NCBI GenBank assembly: GCA_000333855.2
Contig: CM007343.1
Location: 1 to 63,421, forward strand
Source: Endotrypanum monterogeii
Taxonomy: Eukaryota; Euglenozoa; Kinetoplastea; Trypanosomatida; Trypanosomatidae
DNA length: 63,421 bases
Reading direction: 5' to 3'
The notes beneath the pieces were generated by a model that did not search any database, had not been told where the DNA came from, and was given only the letters and a program-made list of their open reading frames with translations. A program made the translations under genes and the position numbers. The number at the start of each line of letters is the position of its first letter. Positions within the stretch are counted from its first letter, which is position 1. Shown here one piece after another: positions 61,104-63,421 of the stretch.

Positions 61104-63421
61104 ATGGTGCGTGAGGGCGTCCACCAGGACTCGCCGACGGAAATGGGGTCGGTACAGCAGTCCGCGTCACCACCGTTACGGAAACCCCGTTACCAGTCAG
61201 ACTTGCTATACAATTATAGAAATGACCACTTGACCCTGCGAAGGCAACTGGCGGAGATGTGGGGACCAGAGCCTCCATACACACCTGTCCCCGAGGAGAC
61301 GTCATCGTGGTACCAGCGATACTACTACGGATGGGTCTACAAATTGGTGCTGCTCGCATCACGAGAGAAACTGACGCGCGAGGCGCTGCCCCACCCGATC
61401 CAGGACGTGCGTGCGTACGAGTGTGGACTTCGGCTCTCGCGCGCTGTGCAGGCTGCCATGTTCGACCGAAACGCGTGGAACTGCATGATTGGGACGGAGG
61501 TGATGAGCACGCTGGATGCTTCGAGCCGCGGCGTGCTGCGGTGGGTTGGTGTGCCGCAGCAAGGCGGGTACACACGGGTCATGGCCGGCGTCGAGTGGAG
61601 AGTGCCGCCTTCTGTGCGTACGGCTGCAAGGTCTGACAGCAGCGCTGTGTCACCGTTCTTCGACGGCGTTGTGCACGGTGAGCACCTGTTTACGCCCGAG
61701 CAGAGTGATATGTCGACACTGGAGGACGTGGGAAAGCTGAAGTTGAACTTGGCGAGTCGCGGTGGTATTATGGAGATTCCCACCCCGAAGCCCCTGCGTC
61801 TCGCTCGTCTGTTGGCTTTCACGTTGCCGCGATACCTCTGGTCGGAGGTTCCTTTTCTGTTAGTGGCGGTCATCTGCAGCACTTCAATGCCCATCTTGTT
61901 GCGAGCATTTGTAGTTTTTTTGAATGATGACCCGCAGAACCACTCATGGGGCCGCGGCCTTGGCCTCGTAGCGGGAATGTTCCTTGTGCAGGCGACACAG
62001 AGTTTTTGTATTCAGCGGTACAACTTCATCAGCCTCCAATGCGGCCTGCAGTATCGCTCGGCCCTGAACGCGCTCATATTCGAGAAATGTATGATCATTT
62101 CCAGCAAATCATTGTCGAAGCCGGAGATGAACGCCGGCCGCATCATCAACATGGTGGGCACGGATGTGGAGCGTGTTTACTTTTTTATGCTATTTTGTAT
62201 GTATCTCTGGAGTAGTCCGCTGGTACTTGTGCTTGCCGTTCTACAACTTTTTCGGCTGGTTGGCTGGTGCGCCGTCATGGCTATCGTCTTCTTCCTGGCG
62301 ACGATTCCCTTCAATACTTTCTTCATGAGCATTCAGATGAGAGCCCGGCAAGACATCACCAAAGCTGTTGATGCTCGCATCCAGGCAACTAATGAGTTTT
62401 TTACTGCCATTCGTATAGCCAAGTTTATGACTTGGGAGCCCTGCTTCATTGCCAACATCGAAGCGAAACGCGAAGTCGAGCTACATTACCTCAAAAAAAT
62501 TCAAGATACGCGCGTGGCCACTTCATTCATCAACAACGTGGCGCCAATCTGTATGATTGCTTCGGTGTTCACTGTGTACTACTGCACCGGCCACGAGCTG
62601 GACCCCACCGTTGTCTTCCCGACCGTTGCGCTGCTCGGCATTCTGCGTCAGCCCTTTCAGCAAATCCCGTGGGTTTTTACGATGGCAGTGCAGTTCGTTG
62701 TGGCCATTGGCCGCATCAACAAATTCTTGGAGTGCGACAACGCCTGCTGCTCTACTGTGCAGGATATGGAGGAATACTTCGAGGAGCAGCGAGGGCACAG
62801 CACTGCGTGTCAATTTGCAGCCGTGCTGGAGGGCGTTGATGTGACTGCTTTTGTGCCGGTGAAGCTGCCATTTGCGCCGAAGATGAGGATGTCATTTATC
62901 TCCCGCGCTCTGCGGACGCTGTGCTGCGGGGGCTGCCGGCCGGCGAAGCGGTACCCTGCACCGATGACTGTTTCTGAGGTGGTGCCCGTGGTGACACTAT
63001 CGCCGTCGTCTCCATCGCTGCGCGGGGGCGGCGGCGGCGGCGGAAAGAGCAAGCCCGGGGAGGATGAGTTCTTTGAACTGGAGCCTAAGGTGCTGCTAAG
63101 CGATGTGTCGGTTCGCATACCACGCGGGAAGCTGACGGTGCTGCTTGGCGCGACGGGGAGCGGGAAGTCGACGCTGCTGCAGTCTTTTCTGTCACAGTTT
63201 GAGATCAGCAAGGGCCGCGCGTGGACTGAGCGAAGCATCGCGTACGTGCCGCAGCAGGCGTGGATCATGAACGCGACGGTCCGGGGCAACATCCTGTTCT
63301 TCGACGAGGAGGACGCCGTGCGGCTGGCCACTGCGGTGCGGGTGAGCCATCTGGAGGCGGACCTTGCGCTGCTTGGCGGAGGACTGGAGACGGAGATCGG
63401 GGAGAAGGGTGTGAACCTGAG
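61104..63421 (+). CDS. MRPA: ABC transporter MRPA/PGPA (ABCC type), N-terminal half, cut by window end
   Basis: Open without a stop from ATG 61104 (MVREGVHQD) to the window end, about 772 codons; the family is about 1550-1580 aa. Residues about 240-520 form the first transmembrane domain, beginning PRYLWSEVPFLLVAVICS and including the NMVGTDVERV coupling segment. A linker with seven consecutive Gly (about residue 640) precedes NBD1: SDVSVRIPRGKLTVLLGATG, Walker A GATGSGKST (682-690) and the Q-loop YVPQQAWIMNATVRGNI. The frame ends at GVNLS, just before the ABC signature. MRPA carries thiol-metal conjugates into intracellular vesicles and gives antimony and arsenite resistance when amplified (known). 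It lies in the H-locus with PTR1 in Leishmania. Confidence 0.95.
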   Translation, partial: MVREGVHQDSPTEMGSVQQSASPPLRKPRYQSDLLYNYRNDHLTLRRQLAEMWGPEPPYTPVPEETSSWYQRYYYGWVYKLVLLASREKLTREALPHPIQDVRAYECGLRLSRAVQAAMFDRNAWNCMIGTEVMSTLDASSRGVLRWVGVPQQGGYTRVMAGVEWRVPPSVRTAARSDSSAVSPFFDGVVHGEHLFTPEQSDMSTLEDVGKLKLNLASRGGIMEIPTPKPLRLARLLAFTLPRYLWSEVPFLLVAVICSTSMPILLRAFVVFLNDDPQNHSWGRGLGLVAGMFLVQATQSFCIQRYNFISLQCGLQYRSALNALIFEKCMIISSKSLSKPEMNAGRIINMVGTDVERVYFFMLFCMYLWSSPLVLVLAVLQLFRLVGWCAVMAIVFFLATIPFNTFFMSIQMRARQDITKAVDARIQATNEFFTAIRIAKFMTWEPCFIANIEAKREVELHYLKKIQDTRVATSFINNVAPICMIASVFTVYYCTGHELDPTVVFPTVALLGILRQPFQQIPWVFTMAVQFVVAIGRINKFLECDNACCSTVQDMEEYFEEQRGHSTACQFAAVLEGVDVTAFVPVKLPFAPKMRMSFISRALRTLCCGGCRPAKRYPAPMTVSEVVPVVTLSPSSPSLRGGGGGGGKSKPGEDEFFELEPKVLLSDVSVRIPRGKLTVLLGATGSGKSTLLQSFLSQFEISKGRAWTERSIAYVPQQAWIMNATVRGNILFFDEEDAVRLATAVRVSHLEADLALLGGGLETEIGEKGVNL

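Noticed and set aside
1..63421. tRNA, 5S and spliced-leader genes
   Set aside because: No cloverleaf, A/B-box pair or spliced-leader-like sequence was found; GGTTCGAATG in the array resembles a B box but lacks the rest.
134..63421. CRISPR arrays, insertion sequences, SLACS-type retrotransposons
   Set aside because: No regularly spaced short repeats, transposase, reverse transcriptase or target-site-duplicated element was seen. Degenerate SIDER retroposons may be present in 3' UTRs but cannot be recognised reliably by eye.

Overview
The window is the left end of a trypanosomatid chromosome. It opens with 22 uninterrupted TAACCC (TTAGGG) telomere repeats. Every supportable protein gene (22, the last one cut by the window edge) is intron-free and on the + strand, with no strand switch in 63 kb. 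Coding regions are separated by long low-complexity intergenic DNA rich in poly-T and pyrimidine tracts, as expected for polycistronic transcription with trans-splicing. From memory, the gene order (NOT11, UTP15, mitochondrial tryparedoxin peroxidase, cyclophilin, arginase-like protein, GDP-mannose pyrophosphorylase, RidA/L-PSP protein, MRPA/PGPA) is that of the left end of Leishmania chromosome 23 and of part of Trypanosoma brucei chromosome 8. I therefore read it as Leishmania or a very close relative; the proteins look somewhat diverged from the Old World Leishmania versions I remember, but species cannot be fixed by eye.

Layout. 1-132 telomere; 134-2403 gene-free subtelomere; 2404-4353 unknown protein; 5700-7007 NOT11-like CCR4-NOT subunit; 7659-8537 unknown; 8875-10311 UTP15; 11024-11704 mitochondrial peroxiredoxin; 12463-13341 cyclophilin with a basic tail; 13907-14428 small basic protein; 14970-15968 arginase-fold protein without metal ligands; 16654-17916 coiled-coil protein; 19472-20524 RMI1/TDRD3-type OB protein with an RGG tail; 21424-22203 methyltransferase; 23607-24746 GDP-mannose pyrophosphorylase; a 3.2 kb gene desert; 28013-37123 a 3036-residue BEACH protein; 37980-40670 a ~688 bp tandem array interrupted by an assembly gap; 41321-41899 degenerate cyclophilin; 42627-43130 V-ATPase subunit c; 45765-46865 LRR protein; 47657-49237 LRR plus cyclic-nucleotide-binding-like protein; 50096-50749 putatively myristoylated membrane protein; 51456-52268 unknown; 52269-55988 a gene-poor stretch that may hold a decayed gene; 55989-56363 small charged protein; 57211-57702 RidA; 61104 to the end, the N-terminal half of the ABC transporter MRPA/PGPA (open at the window edge).

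Most interesting. The 37.98-40.67 kb array encodes no credible protein. Each unit contains two box C/D snoRNA-like elements (one with a 6 bp terminal stem and C/D'/C'/D boxes) and one H/ACA-like hairpin followed by an AGA box, so I interpret it as a tandem snoRNA cluster inside the polycistron. The N-run in it has a length that fits no whole number of units, so copy number is unknown. Other points worth a second look are the arginase-fold protein that has lost its Mn ligands, the PKA-regulatory-subunit-like LRR/CNB protein, a second degenerate cyclophilin, a 14 bp perfect hairpin in an intergenic region, and the gene-poor 52-56 kb stretch.

The genes do not form one pathway. They are a typical trypanosomatid mix of RNA metabolism, redox, sugar-nucleotide, trafficking and transport functions sharing one transcription unit.
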